Shown here: positions 1-8,580 of the stretch, piece after piece
Numbering within the stretch: the first letter of the stretch is position 1
How the letters are laid out: each line of letters opens with the position of its first letter
Assembly: GCA_002437815.1 (NCBI GenBank)
Contig: DJRP01000024.1
Location: 1 to 32,024, forward strand
DNA: 32,024 bases
Direction of reading: 5' to 3'
Origin: Collinsella sp. UBA6357
Lineage (GTDB): Bacteria; Actinomycetota; Coriobacteriia; Coriobacteriales; Coriobacteriaceae
Notes under the pieces: generated by a model
The model's input: only the letters and a program-made list of their open reading frames with translations
Database searches by the model: none
What the model was told of the DNA's origin: nothing
Translations under genes and position numbers: made by a program

Positions 1-443
1 AGGGCAACTTCCGTCGCTCCCGCGCCTGCAGCGAGAACATCGTCCCCAACACCACCGGTGCCGCCAAGGCTATCGGCCTGGTTCTCCCCGAGCTCAACGG
101 TAAACTCATCGGTGCCGCCCAGCGCGTTCCTACGCCGACCGGCTCCCTCACCAACCTCTACGCCGTCGTTGACAAGAAGGTCACCGTCGACGAGGTCAAC
201 GCTGCTATGAAGGCTTATGCCGAGACCATCCCCGAGACCTTCGCCTACAACGAGGATCAGATCGTCTCCCGCGACATCGTCGGCGAGACCCACGGCTCCA
301 TCTTCGACGCCACTCAGACCATGTGCTCTGACCTCGGCAACGGCCAGACCCTCGTCCAGGTTACCTCTTGGTACGACAACGAGAACTCCTACACCTCTCA
401 GATGGTCCGTACCATCAAGTACTTCGAGAAGTTCGTTGCTTAA
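1..443 (+). CDS. gap: Glyceraldehyde-3-phosphate dehydrogenase, type I (3' end, partial)
   Basis: This is the C-terminal part of the NAD-dependent enzyme that converts glyceraldehyde 3-phosphate to 1,3-bisphosphoglycerate in glycolysis. The reading frame is open from base 3 to the TAA at 441-443. Typical GAPDH segments are visible: NTTGAAKAIG, the RVPTPTGS stretch of the catalytic domain, and the C-terminal SWYDNENSYTSQMVRTI block that closes the family alignment. The catalytic cysteine and the NAD-binding domain lie upstream of the window, so they cannot be checked. The gene is followed by an intrinsic terminator and then pgk, the enzyme for the next step. The identification is secure; only the 5' portion is missing. 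Confidence 0.96.
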   Translation, partial: GNFRRSRACSENIVPNTTGAAKAIGLVLPELNGKLIGAAQRVPTPTGSLTNLYAVVDKKVTVDEVNAAMKAYAETIPETFAYNEDQIVSRDIVGETHGSIFDATQTMCSDLGNGQTLVQVTSWYDNENSYTSQMVRTIKYFEKFVA

Positions 444-482
444 GTCCAACTTCAGCGAATAGCTCGTTGAGCGTCTAAAGAA

Positions 483-527
483 GGGCGCGGCCTTATAGGG
501 CTTACACCCTAGGGTCGCGCCCTTTTT
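483..527 (+). terminator. Intrinsic terminator after gap
   Basis: GGGCGCGGCC at 483-492 pairs with GGTCGCGCCC at 513-522 (one G-U pair), with a small inner AGGG/CCCT stem, and five T's follow at 523-527. No clear promoter is visible between this terminator and pgk at 583, so pgk is probably reached by partial read-through, which would keep GAPDH in excess. Confidence 0.9.
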
Positions 528-537
528 ATAGGAAATC

Positions 538-560
538 GTCTGCCTGAATGGGAGGCAGAC
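538..560 (+). promoter_or_regulatory. Hairpin in the pgk leader
   Basis: GTCTGCCT (538-545) and AGGCAGAC (553-560) form a perfect 8-bp stem with a 7-base loop, just after the gap terminator and upstream of the pgk ribosome-binding site. There is no U-tract, so it is not a terminator. A 5' stabilising or processing hairpin for the pgk-tpiA-gpmI transcript is a reasonable guess. Confidence 0.5.
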
Positions 561-582
561 ACGTACGAAAGGTAGAAGCAAC

Positions 583-1776
583 ATGGCCTTTACCAAGAAG
601 ACCGTCCGCGACATCGATGTCGACGGCAAGCGCGTCCTTGTTCGCGTTGACTTCAACGTGCCAATCAAGGACGGCGTCGTGGGCGACACCACCCGTATCA
701 AGGCGGCTCTCCCCACCATTAACTATCTCGTCGAGCATAACGCCCGCGTTATCCTCATGAGCCACCTCGGCCGTCCCGAGGGTACCGGCTTCCAGCCCGA
801 GCTCTCCCTCGAGCCCGTCGCCAAGAAGCTTGCCGAGCTTTCCGGTCTCGATGTGTCCTTCGTGGCCGACACCTACGGCGAGAAGGCCGCCGAGGCCGTC
901 GCCGCTGTCGAGCCGGGCAAGGTTCTCGTTCTCGAGAACGTCCGCTTCGACAAGCGTGAGAAGAAGAACGATCCCGAGATCGCCAAGACCCTTGCCTCTT
1001 ACGGCGATGTCTTCGTTCTCGACGCGTTCGGTACTGCCCACCGTTCGCAGGGTTCCGTTGTTGGCCCCGCTGCCTATCTGCCCGCCGTCGCCGGCTTCCT
1101 GCTTGAGAAGGAGGTCGACACGCTGACCGGCATCTTCGCCGATCCCGAGCGTCCGTTCGTCGCTATCGTCGGCGGCTCCAAGGTCTCCTCTAAGATCGGT
1201 GTCCTCGATCACCTGATCGATTCCGCCGACACCCTGATCATCGGCGGTGGCATGGCCTATACCTTCTTCCTGGCCAAGGGCTACAAGACCGTCGGTACCT
1301 CCCTCAAAGAGGAGGATTGGGTCGAGCGCGCAGCAGAGATGCTCAAGAAGGCCGAGGACAAGGGTGTCAAGATCCTGCTCCCGATCGACAACGTCGTAGC
1401 CGATCACTTTGGTGAGGATGCTCAGGGCGAGGTCGTCGCTTCTGACTCCATCCCCGAGGACCGCATGGGTATGGACATCGGCCCCAAGACCGAGGCCCTC
1501 TATGCCGAGGCCATCAAGGGCGCCAAGACCGTCTTTTGGAACGGTCCTATGGGCGTCTTCGAGTTCGACAACTTCGCTCACGGCACCCAGGCTGTCGCCG
1601 AGGCCGTTGCCGAGGCCGACTGCACCTCGATCATCGGCGGCGGCGATTCCGTCGCTGCCGTCAACAAGTTCGACCTGGCCGACAAGATGAGCTGGATCTC
1701 CACCGGCGGTGGCGCTTCCATGGAGCTCGTCGAGGGTAAGGCTCTGCCCGGAGTGGAGGCGCTTCTCGATGCCTAA
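583..1776 (+). CDS. pgk: Phosphoglycerate kinase
   Basis: This cytoplasmic glycolytic enzyme transfers phosphate from 1,3-bisphosphoglycerate to ADP. At 397 residues it has the usual length. Visible family features are the N-terminal RVDFNVPIKDG substrate loop, SHLGRPEG, LLEKEV, the VGGSKVSSKI segment, the ENVRFDKREKKND block and the C-terminal STGGGASMELVEGKALPGVEAL nucleotide-binding signature. The ATG at 583 follows an AAAGG sequence at about 568-572. The last codons overlap the start of tpiA by eight bases, so the two are almost certainly translated together. It forms an operon with tpiA and gpmI, downstream of gap. Confidence 0.98.
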   Translation: MAFTKKTVRDIDVDGKRVLVRVDFNVPIKDGVVGDTTRIKAALPTINYLVEHNARVILMSHLGRPEGTGFQPELSLEPVAKKLAELSGLDVSFVADTYGEKAAEAVAAVEPGKVLVLENVRFDKREKKNDPEIAKTLASYGDVFVLDAFGTAHRSQGSVVGPAAYLPAVAGFLLEKEVDTLTGIFADPERPFVAIVGGSKVSSKIGVLDHLIDSADTLIIGGGMAYTFFLAKGYKTVGTSLKEEDWVERAAEMLKKAEDKGVKILLPIDNVVADHFGEDAQGEVVASDSIPEDRMGMDIGPKTEALYAEAIKGAKTVFWNGPMGVFEFDNFAHGTQAVAEAVAEADCTSIIGGGDSVAAVNKFDLADKMSWISTGGGASMELVEGKALPGVEALLDA

Positions 1777-2536
1777 TCGCACCCTTCTCATTGCTGGTAA
1801 CTGGAAGATGAACAACAACGTCGCCGATGCCGCCAAGCTCGCTGACGAGCTGGCTCAGGCCCTGCCTGAGGTCCCGGCCGGCGTCGAGGTGCTCGTCTGC
1901 CCGCCGACCATCGACATCACGACCGTTCACAGCCGTATCCAGGCTGCTCCTATCGCCCTCGGTGCACAGAACGTGTACTGGGAGGCCAAGGGCGCCTATA
2001 CCGGTGAGTCTTCTTGCGACATGCTCAAGTCCGCTGGCTGCACCTACTGCATCATCGGCCACTCCGAGCGTCGCGATTACTTCCACGAGACCGATGAGGA
2101 CCAGAACAAGAAGGCCAAGGCGCTCGTTGCCGCCGGACTGGTTCCGGTCTTCTGCTGCGGCGAGTCCCTTGAGGTTCGCGAGGCCGGCACCTATGTCGAG
2201 CACGTCGTGAGCCAGGTCAAGGCTGGTCTCGAGGGTCTCGAGATCACCTGCCCGAAGCAGATTGTCGTCGCCTATGAGCCCATCTGGGCCATCGGCACCG
2301 GCAAGACCGCTACCGCCGAGGACGCCCAGGAGGTCTGCGGTGCCATCCGCGAGACCCTTAAGGAGATGTTTGGCGAGGAGCTCGCCAACGGCATCCGTGT
2401 ACTCTATGGCGGTTCCGCTAAGCCCGGTAACATCGCCGAGCTTGTGGCCAAGCCCGACGTCGATGGCGCCCTCGTCGGCGGCGCTTCGCTCAAGGCTGCC
2501 GATTTCGCCTCGATGGTCGTTAAGGCAGGCGAGTAG
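1769..2536 (+). CDS. tpiA: Triosephosphate isomerase
   Basis: It interconverts dihydroxyacetone phosphate and glyceraldehyde 3-phosphate in the cytoplasm. The 255-residue product starts at the ATG at 1769, inside the last codons of pgk; a GTGGAGG ribosome-binding site at 1753-1759 with nine-base spacing supports this over the longer frame that begins at 1709. All three catalytic elements are visible: Lys13 in NWKMN, the histidine in IIGHSERR, and the glutamate in AYEPIWAIGTGKTA, which is also the loop-6 signature. The C-terminal phosphate-binding YGGS and GGAS glycines are present. The eight-base overlap with pgk and the five-base gap to gpmI indicate one polycistronic unit. Confidence 0.98.
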   Translation: MPNRTLLIAGNWKMNNNVADAAKLADELAQALPEVPAGVEVLVCPPTIDITTVHSRIQAAPIALGAQNVYWEAKGAYTGESSCDMLKSAGCTYCIIGHSERRDYFHETDEDQNKKAKALVAAGLVPVFCCGESLEVREAGTYVEHVVSQVKAGLEGLEITCPKQIVVAYEPIWAIGTGKTATAEDAQEVCGAIRETLKEMFGEELANGIRVLYGGSAKPGNIAELVAKPDVDGALVGGASLKAADFASMVVKAGE

Positions 2537-2541
2537 GACAC

Positions 2542-4095
2542 ATGGCAAACCGTCATCTTCCTGCAATCCTGATCATCATGGACGGTTGCGGCCTGGCTCC
2601 GGCCGACGGCGAGAACGCTGTCGCCGCCGCCAAGACCCCCTTCCTTGACGGCCTGTACGAGAAGTATCCGCACACCACGCTCGGCGCTTCGGGCGAGGAT
2701 GTGGGTCTTCCCGACGGCCAGATGGGTAACTCCGAGGTGGGCCACCTGAATATCGGTGCCGGTCGCATCGTGTTCCAGGAGCTTTCGCGCATCAACAACG
2801 CCATCAAGGATGGCTCTATCGCCGAGAACGAGGTTTTCGTCAAGGCGATGGACGATGTCAAGGCATCGGGTAAAACCCTGCACCTCATGGGTCTTATGAG
2901 CCCGGGTGGCGTCCATTCGCACATGAATCACGTTGAGGCGCTCGTCAAGATGGCCGCCGAGCGCGGTGTCAAGACGGTGCGCGTCCACGCTTTCATGGAC
3001 GGTCGCGATGTCGACCCGCAGTCCGGTGCCGGCTATATGAGTGAATTCTGCGCTTATCTGGCTAAGATCTCCGAGGAGACCGGCTGTGACGCTCGCGTCG
3101 CCACCGTCTCCGGCCGTTATTGGGCCATGGACCGTGACAATCGTTGGGAGCGCATCCAGCGCGCCTATGATGTCATGGTCAACGCTGCCGATTCCGATAC
3201 CGATCCGGTTGCCGGTATCAAGGCCTACTACGAGAAGGATCCGCGTGGCGACGAGTTCGTAGAGCCCTTCGCTGCCCATAACGAGGGCATCCACGAGGGC
3301 GACGCGGCCATCTTCTTCAACTTCCGTCCCGATCGCGCCCGTCAGATGACGCGCGTGTTCACGGACAAGGAGTTCGACGGCTTCGAGCGTGAGCAGATTA
3401 AACTCTCGCACTTTGTCACGATGACCGAGTACGACCCGACGTTCGATGTCGAGGTCGCCTTCCCCAAGACGTTCCCCAAGAACGTCCTGGCCGACGTTAT
3501 CTCCGCCAACGGCCTCAAGCAGCTCCACACCGCCGAGACCGAGAAGTACGCCCATGTGACGTTCTTCCTCAACGGCGGTATCGAGGAGCCCAAGGCCGGG
3601 GAGGAGCGTGTGCTCGTCGCGTCGCCGAAGGTTGCCACGTACGATCTCCAGCCTGAGATGAGCGCGCCCGAGGTCACCGAGAAGCTCGTCGCTGCGATCA
3701 ATGAGGACCGCGCCGACTTCTATATCGTTAACTTTGCTAACTGCGATATGGTCGGTCACACCGGCGTCTTCGATGCTGCCGTCAAGGCCGTCGAGGCCGT
3801 GGACACCGCCCTTTCCAAGGTGGTTCCCGCGATTCTCGCCAAGGGTGGTTTTGCCCTTATCACCGCCGATCACGGCAATGCGGACCATATGTTCGACGTT
3901 GCTGCCGACGGTTCCAAGCATCCGTTTACGGCGCATACAACGAACCGTGTTCCCTTCATCATCGTCGATGAGAAGGCTAAGCTCACCGGTATCGAGGACG
4001 GACGTCTTTCCGATATCGCCCCGACCATGCTTACCATGGCCGGTCTTGAGCCTTCCGCCGAGATGACGGGTCGCGTCCTCGCCAGCGAGGAGTAG
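2542..4095 (+). CDS. gpmI: 2,3-bisphosphoglycerate-independent phosphoglycerate mutase
   Basis: This manganese-dependent enzyme of the alkaline phosphatase superfamily converts 3-phosphoglycerate to 2-phosphoglycerate. It has 517 residues, the normal length for the family. Visible metal and catalytic motifs are IIMDGCG near the N-terminus, the phosphoserine segment GQMGNSEVGHLNIGAG, SPGGVHSH, FNFRPDRARQMTR, ITADHGNAD and HTTNRVPF. The ATG at 2542 lies five bases after the tpiA stop, with only a weak ribosome-binding sequence, so translation is probably coupled to tpiA. A strong terminator closes the operon downstream. This is the cofactor-independent type, not the dPGM (gpmA) family. Confidence 0.98.
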   Translation: MANRHLPAILIIMDGCGLAPADGENAVAAAKTPFLDGLYEKYPHTTLGASGEDVGLPDGQMGNSEVGHLNIGAGRIVFQELSRINNAIKDGSIAENEVFVKAMDDVKASGKTLHLMGLMSPGGVHSHMNHVEALVKMAAERGVKTVRVHAFMDGRDVDPQSGAGYMSEFCAYLAKISEETGCDARVATVSGRYWAMDRDNRWERIQRAYDVMVNAADSDTDPVAGIKAYYEKDPRGDEFVEPFAAHNEGIHEGDAAIFFNFRPDRARQMTRVFTDKEFDGFEREQIKLSHFVTMTEYDPTFDVEVAFPKTFPKNVLADVISANGLKQLHTAETEKYAHVTFFLNGGIEEPKAGEERVLVASPKVATYDLQPEMSAPEVTEKLVAAINEDRADFYIVNFANCDMVGHTGVFDAAVKAVEAVDTALSKVVPAILAKGGFALITADHGNADHMFDVAADGSKHPFTAHTTNRVPFIIVDEKAKLTGIEDGRLSDIAPTMLTMAGLEPSAEMTGRVLASEE

Positions 4096-4120
4096 TTTCC
4101 CCGTTCGCATGGTTTTGTGA

Positions 4121-4153
4121 GGACCGTCCGGCTTGTCCGGGCGGTCCTTTTTT
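4121..4153 (+). terminator. Intrinsic terminator after gpmI
   Basis: GGACCG at 4121-4126 pairs with CGGTCC at 4142-4147. The inner TCCGG pairs with CCGGG around a five-base loop, and six T's follow at 4148-4153. This ends the pgk-tpiA-gpmI transcript and separates it from secG. Confidence 0.93.
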
Positions 4154-4205
4154 CTGACGTTTCTGCCTGTTGGGTTATCGATGGGGCGGTGGTCGCAGGG
4201 GAATG

Positions 4206-4214
4206 TGGTACAGT
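4206..4214 (+). promoter_or_regulatory. Candidate extended -10 promoter for secG
   Basis: TGGTACAGT fits an extended -10 element (TG-N-TACAGT), 39 bases before the secG start and after the gpmI terminator. No convincing -35 hexamer is seen. A very similar TGGTACCAT lies upstream of folE at 19017-19025. Confidence 0.35.
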
Positions 4215-4252
4215 ACGGGAGTTTTGATTTGTTGTAGGTAAGGAGTATCCCT

Positions 4253-4507
4253 ATGGGTCCGCTTCAGATTTTGTTGTTCGTTGTGTGGGCTGTTTCCGCC
4301 GTCGCGCTGACGATTCTCGTTCTCATGCATTCGGGTAAGGGGACGGGCGTTTCAGACATGATTGCCAGCACGTTGTATAACTCGAGTTCAGCTACGGGCG
4401 TCATGGAGCAGAATCTCGATCGTCTTACAGTCATCATGGCCGTTGTGTTTGCCGTCTGCGTCGTGCTCTGCATGTTCTTCTTCCCGCAGGGCATCGTCGG
4501 TTACTAG
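4253..4507 (+). CDS. secG: Preprotein translocase subunit SecG
   Basis: SecG is the small non-essential membrane subunit of the SecYEG export channel. The 84-residue product has the SecG pattern: a hydrophobic N-terminal helix (about residues 4-24), a cytoplasmic loop beginning LMHSGKGTGVSDMIAS, and a second helix (about residues 58-77). The ATG at 4253 follows a TAAGGAG ribosome-binding site at 4238-4244. Placement of secG directly after the gap-pgk-tpiA cluster is common in Gram-positive bacteria and supports the assignment. It sits alone between two terminators, so it is probably monocistronic. Confidence 0.95.
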   Translation: MGPLQILLFVVWAVSAVALTILVLMHSGKGTGVSDMIASTLYNSSSATGVMEQNLDRLTVIMAVVFAVCVVLCMFFFPQGIVGY

Positions 4508-4534
4508 ACCGATATTTCTCGTAGCATGGGTATG

Positions 4535-4561
4535 AAGGCTTCGCGTTGCGAAGCCTTTTTT
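4535..4561 (+). terminator. Intrinsic terminator after secG
   Basis: AAGGCTTCGC (4535-4544) and GCGAAGCCTT (4548-4557) form a perfect 10-bp stem with a three-base loop, running into a T-tract to 4561. Confidence 0.95.
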
Positions 4562-4803
4562 GTTACATATTGGAAATATTCAACCGCAAATTACCATATA
4601 CTCCGCTTCGCTAAAGAATTTCTCGACCGTTGACCGGAATCAGGGGCCTTTTATGCATAAAATACGCTACTGTATTGAGAAACGTGGACTCGTTGTGCAA
4701 AGAACAGCCAACACAGCGGGATGCGTTTTTGAGGGGGAAGAAGGACGGTCTCGACGGTGAAGTCCGATCGACCCCGATTATCCTGACTATCAAGGAGGAT
4801 GGC
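4562..4803 (+). other. oppA leader and promoter region, no gene
   Basis: This 242-base AT-rich stretch lies between the secG terminator and oppA. A frame is open from 4630 into oppA, but it has no ribosome-binding site and no protein-like composition, so I treat it as leader. TTGACC at 4630-4635 and ATAAAAT at 4657-4663 are promoter-like, but their spacing is poor. I recognise no riboswitch. Confidence 0.5.
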
Positions 4804-6480
4804 ATGGCTGATTCCAAGTTCCACCAGCCCGTTATGGGTCGTCGCGCATTCATCGGCGGCTCCCTTGCGGCGAGCTCCATGGCGTTTCTTGCCGCGTGCG
4901 GCAAGAAGGGCGGCGACTCCGCTGGCGACGGCAAGACGCTCAATTTCTATATCAACAACCCGGTCTGCATCGACCCCTACAACGTCCAGGAGGACCAGGG
5001 CACCCAGGTCGAGTTCCAGCTGTTCGATTCGTTGACCAGCTATGATTACGACAAGAAGGAGATCGTGGGCCTTGCTGCCGAGTCCTTCGAGGCCAACGAC
5101 GATGCCACCGAGTTCACCTTCAAGCTCAAGAAGGCTACGTTCCACAACGGCGAGAAGGTCACTTCCAAGTCCTTCAAGCGCGGTTGGGAGCGCGTCGTGA
5201 ACCCCAAGAGTGCCGTAGCTACCGCTTACACGCCCTCCGAGGTTTCTTATCACCTGTCTCTTGTCGAGGGCTACGATGCCCTGCAGAACGGTGACACCGA
5301 CGAGCTTTCCGGTCTTTCGTGCCCCGATGACGAGACCTTCGTCGTGAAGCTTTCCGCTCCGTACGCCGACTTCGCTTACGTTGCTTCCCACCCAGCCCTG
5401 GCCCCCGTGCCCGAGGCCGCCGAGAAGGACGCCAAGAACTATTACCTCGCACCGATCGGTAACGGCCCCTTCCAGATGGATGGCAAGTGGGAGGACGGTC
5501 AGTCGATCGACCTTAAGAAGTACGACGATTACTATGGCGACGACAAGGCCAAGGTCGACGGCATCCACTTCAACATCCAGAAGGACGTGGAGACTGCCTA
5601 CAAGGAGTTCCAGGCCGGCAACCTCGACATCTGCGACGTTCCCGTCGCTCAGATCGATGCCGCCAAGAAGGATCTCGGTGAGTCCGAGGACGGCTACCAC
5701 ATGAAGGACGGCCAGCACATGCTGCTCGGCTCCGAGCCTTCCACCTATTACCTTACCTGCAACAACAACAAGGAGCCCTTTAACAACGCTGACTTCCGTA
5801 AGGGCATTTCGCTCGCTATCAACCGCGAGGCCATCTGCAAGTCCATCTTCAAGGGTACTCGCACCCCGGCCGACGGTATCGTGCCTCCGGGCATCGACGG
5901 CTACAAAGAGGGCGCCTGGGAGTTCTCCAAGTATGACGTCGACGCCGCCAAGGAGTATCTGGACAAGGCCGGCTATCCCGCCAACGACAAGGGCGACCGC
6001 GGCCTGACGATCACCCTGTCCTACAACCAGGATGGCGGCCACAAGGAGATCATGGAGTCGATCATCGGTGACCTCGAGAAGGTCGGCGTCACGGTCGAGT
6101 CCGATACCCCCGAGTGGAAGGCTGTTCTCCAGAAGTACACCGATGGCGACTATCAGTTTGGTCGTCTGGGCTGGATCGCCGACTACCCGATCATGGACAA
6201 CTTCCTGTACCCGCTGTTCCATAGCGATTCGCTCGGTGGCGACAACCGTTCCGGTTACAGCAACGCCGATGTTGACAATATGATCAACGAGGCCCGCGCC
6301 ACGGTCGACGACAAGGAGCGTATCACCAAGATGCAGGAGGCCGACGCCAAGATCGCTGCAGACATGCCGGTTATCCCCATCATGTTCTACACCCACACCT
6401 GCGCAGGTTCCGACCGCATCAAGTCCTTCTATTTGGACGCCCAGAAGCACGCTTACCTCAATCAGGCCGAGCTTGCGTAA
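4804..6480 (+). CDS. oppA: Oligopeptide ABC transporter, substrate-binding lipoprotein (Tat-type signal)
   Basis: This is a family 5 extracellular solute-binding protein that captures peptides for the OppBCDF importer. The ATG at 4804 is chosen because AAGGAGG at 4792-4798 precedes it. The N-terminus carries a twin-arginine motif (GRRAFIGG, Arg13-Arg14), a hydrophobic stretch and a lipobox LAAC with Cys32 as the likely lipidated residue. This suggests Tat export and anchoring to the outer face of the membrane. The 558-residue length fits OppA. Typical family segments include the FTFKLKKATFHNGEKVTSKSF region and NREAICKSIFKGT. It is the first gene of oppABCDF. Peptide specificity cannot be read from the sequence. 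Confidence 0.93.
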   Translation: MADSKFHQPVMGRRAFIGGSLAASSMAFLAACGKKGGDSAGDGKTLNFYINNPVCIDPYNVQEDQGTQVEFQLFDSLTSYDYDKKEIVGLAAESFEANDDATEFTFKLKKATFHNGEKVTSKSFKRGWERVVNPKSAVATAYTPSEVSYHLSLVEGYDALQNGDTDELSGLSCPDDETFVVKLSAPYADFAYVASHPALAPVPEAAEKDAKNYYLAPIGNGPFQMDGKWEDGQSIDLKKYDDYYGDDKAKVDGIHFNIQKDVETAYKEFQAGNLDICDVPVAQIDAAKKDLGESEDGYHMKDGQHMLLGSEPSTYYLTCNNNKEPFNNADFRKGISLAINREAICKSIFKGTRTPADGIVPPGIDGYKEGAWEFSKYDVDAAKEYLDKAGYPANDKGDRGLTITLSYNQDGGHKEIMESIIGDLEKVGVTVESDTPEWKAVLQKYTDGDYQFGRLGWIADYPIMDNFLYPLFHSDSLGGDNRSGYSNADVDNMINEARATVDDKERITKMQEADAKIAADMPVIPIMFYTHTCAGSDRIKSFYLDAQKHAYLNQAELA

Positions 6481-6538
6481 ATCTGGTGACAAATTATCAG
6501 GTAGCTAACTTTTTGAGTTACACTTAAGAGTTAGTAGT

Positions 6539-6575
6539 AACGGGATGTCAGTCTTTTGCGCCTGGCATCCCGTTT
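6539..6575 (+). promoter_or_regulatory. Intercistronic hairpin between oppA and oppB
   Basis: AACGGGATGTCAG (6539-6551) pairs with CTGGCATCCCGTT (6562-6574), a 13-bp stem with one G-U pair and a 10-base loop, followed by only three T's. It is best read as a partial terminator or 3' stabiliser that keeps the binding protein above the permease subunits. Confidence 0.7.
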
Positions 6576-6604
6576 AAGTTGTGTCCCTACGATAGGGGAG
6601 TGGT

Positions 6605-7621
6605 ATGGGAAAGTACATCCTCAAACGTGTACTGCAGTTCATCCCGGTTTTCTTGGGCGTCACGCTCATCCTGTTTGCGCTGCAGAACATCGTTCCGGGC
6701 GACCCGATCAAGCTGATCGCGGGCGACAAAGCTCTCGACCCTGCGGTCGAGATGCAGCTTCGCATCAAGTATCATCTGGTCAAGGTCGACGACAAGGGCG
6801 AAGCCGTCCTCGACGAAGACGGCAACCCTGTGCAGGAATCGCTGGTAACGCGCTACTGCATCTACATCAACGACCTGCTTCACGGCGATCTGGGAACCTC
6901 GTATTCCCGTAAGCTCCCGGTGACGGATATCTTCGCGCAAAAATATCCGTACACCATCAAGCTCGCATGCTGTGCGATCGTCCTCGAGGCGATTATGGGC
7001 ATCGGCGCGGGCATCATCTCAGCCATCAAGCGCTATTCCATTTGGGATACGCTCGTGACGTTGACCACTTCGGTCTTCGTTTCCGTGCCGGCCTTCTGGC
7101 TCGGCATGCTGCTTCAGCTCTTCTTTGGCGTGTATCTTAAATGCATGCCCATTTCCGGCGCCGGTGGTGCGTCCTCGCAGTATCAGGACTGGATGCACTA
7201 TGTGCTTCCCGCCATCACGCTAGCTTCCGTGTCGACGGCCTACACGGCGCGCATCATGCGCTCGCAGCTGCTCGACGTTATGAATCAGGATTACATTCGC
7301 ACGGCAAAGGCCAAGGGTCTTTCCAACCGTTCGATCATTATCCATCATGCTCTCAAGAACGCGCTTATCCCCGTTGTCACTTACATCGGTGTCGATTTCG
7401 GCGCGATGCTCTCCGGCGCCATCCTGACCGAGACGGTCTTCAATTGGCCCGGTGTCGGCTATGAGATCTATCGCGCGATCAGCCAGCGCGACTGGCCCAT
7501 CGTCATGGGCGGCGTCACGCTCGTCGTCGTGGTTGTCATGGTCGTGAACCTCATCGTCGATATCAGCTACGCGTTCCTCGATCCTCGCATCCGTCTTGGC
7601 GGATCCAGCGAGAAGGCGTAG
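6605..7621 (+). CDS. oppB: Oligopeptide ABC transporter, permease OppB
   Basis: This is one of the two membrane permeases of the peptide importer. It has 338 residues. The N-terminal MGKYILKRVLQFIPVFLGVTLILF helix and the following NIVPGDP segment are typical of OppB/DppB. A periplasm-facing loop (about residues 50-100) precedes the five-helix permease core. The EAA-type loop that contacts the ATPases is visible as YIRTAKAKGLSNRSIIIHHALKNAL. A purine-rich AGGGGAG precedes the ATG at 6605. The stop codon lies ten bases before the start of oppC, so translation is probably coupled. Confidence 0.94.
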   Translation: MGKYILKRVLQFIPVFLGVTLILFALQNIVPGDPIKLIAGDKALDPAVEMQLRIKYHLVKVDDKGEAVLDEDGNPVQESLVTRYCIYINDLLHGDLGTSYSRKLPVTDIFAQKYPYTIKLACCAIVLEAIMGIGAGIISAIKRYSIWDTLVTLTTSVFVSVPAFWLGMLLQLFFGVYLKCMPISGAGGASSQYQDWMHYVLPAITLASVSTAYTARIMRSQLLDVMNQDYIRTAKAKGLSNRSIIIHHALKNALIPVVTYIGVDFGAMLSGAILTETVFNWPGVGYEIYRAISQRDWPIVMGGVTLVVVVVMVVNLIVDISYAFLDPRIRLGGSSEKA

Positions 7622-7631
7622 GGGGAGAGTA

Positions 7632-8576
7632 ATGGAATACAAGAAATATGCAACCAAGGGGCATGACGCCGCCGCGAAGCCTGCGGTCAACGCGTCCGCC
7701 CCTGCGCAGACGCGCACCCTTTGGGGCGACGCCCTCAAGCGTCTTCGCAAGAACAAGCTTGCCGTTCTCGGCATCTGCTGGATCATCTTCGTCGTCCTCG
7801 TCGCTCTGACCGCGGATCTGTGGGCCAAGCAATGGCTCGGTTCACCGACGGCTGCCGACTCGACCAAGATGGCGTCCCAAGCTCTGCTCGCCCCGTGTGC
7901 CGAGCATCCTTTTGGTACCGACTCGCTCGGTCGCGACATTCTTGTCCGCGTTATCTACGGCGCACGCGCTTCGCTTTCCGTCGGTATCATGGCGACCGCC
8001 ATCTCAACGGCCATCGGTCTGGTCATGGGCGCCCTCGCCGGCTTCTACGGTGGCATCTGGGACACGATCATCATGCGTTTCGCTGACATCTTCCTGGCGT
8101 TCCCGTACGTGTTGTTCGTCGTCGCAATGATCGCTGTTATCGGTCGTTCGCTCACCAATGTCTTCATCGCCGTCGGTATTCTCGGCTGGCCTTCGATCGC
8201 ACGCGTCTTCCGTTCGGCGATCCTTACGGTCAAGGAGAATGATTATGTCGATGCCGCTCGTGCCATGGGTGCTTCTGACTTCCGTATCATCGTTCGCCAC
8301 ATCCTGCCGAACTCCGTCGCCTCCATCGTCGTCTACGCCACGATGAACATCGGTGGCGCCATCCTGACCGAGTCCGCCCTTTCCTACCTGGGCATGGGTG
8401 TCGTTCCGCCGACGCCCTCCTGGGGATCGATGATCCAGGACGGTCAGACCTACCTCATGAACGCCCCTTGGATGATGATCATGCCCGGCCTGGCGATCCT
8501 CTCCACCGTTCTTGCGTTCACTCTGTTGGGCGACGGCCTGCGCGACGCCCTCGACGTCAAGATGAAGGATGCGTAA
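7632..8576 (+). CDS. oppC: Oligopeptide ABC transporter, permease OppC
   Basis: This is the second permease subunit, 314 residues from the ATG at 7632, which follows GGGGGAGAG at 7621-7629. A longer frame starting at 7596 lies inside oppB and lacks a ribosome-binding site. The N-terminal LKRLRKNKLAVLG segment and the FGTDSLGRDILVRVIYGARASL motif are characteristic of OppC/DppC. The ATPase-contact loop reads YVDAARAMGASDFRIIVRHILPN, and the C-terminus contains GDGLRDALD, as is usual in this family. It would pair with OppB in the membrane to form the peptide channel. Confidence 0.94.
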   Translation: MEYKKYATKGHDAAAKPAVNASAPAQTRTLWGDALKRLRKNKLAVLGICWIIFVVLVALTADLWAKQWLGSPTAADSTKMASQALLAPCAEHPFGTDSLGRDILVRVIYGARASLSVGIMATAISTAIGLVMGALAGFYGGIWDTIIMRFADIFLAFPYVLFVVAMIAVIGRSLTNVFIAVGILGWPSIARVFRSAILTVKENDYVDAARAMGASDFRIIVRHILPNSVASIVVYATMNIGGAILTESALSYLGMGVVPPTPSWGSMIQDGQTYLMNAPWMMIMPGLAILSTVLAFTLLGDGLRDALDVKMKDA

Positions 8577-8580
8577 TCGA

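Noticed and set aside
526..1836. Long minus-strand open frame opposite pgk (similar ones oppose gpmI, oppA, oppD/F and nrdD)
   Set aside because: These arise from GC-rich codon bias in the sense genes; the translations are low-complexity and match no family, while the sense frames are clear enzymes.
4630..4803. N-terminal extension of OppA or a separate small leader protein
   Set aside because: No ribosome-binding site upstream and it would bury the signal peptide; the ATG at 4804 has a strong AAGGAGG.
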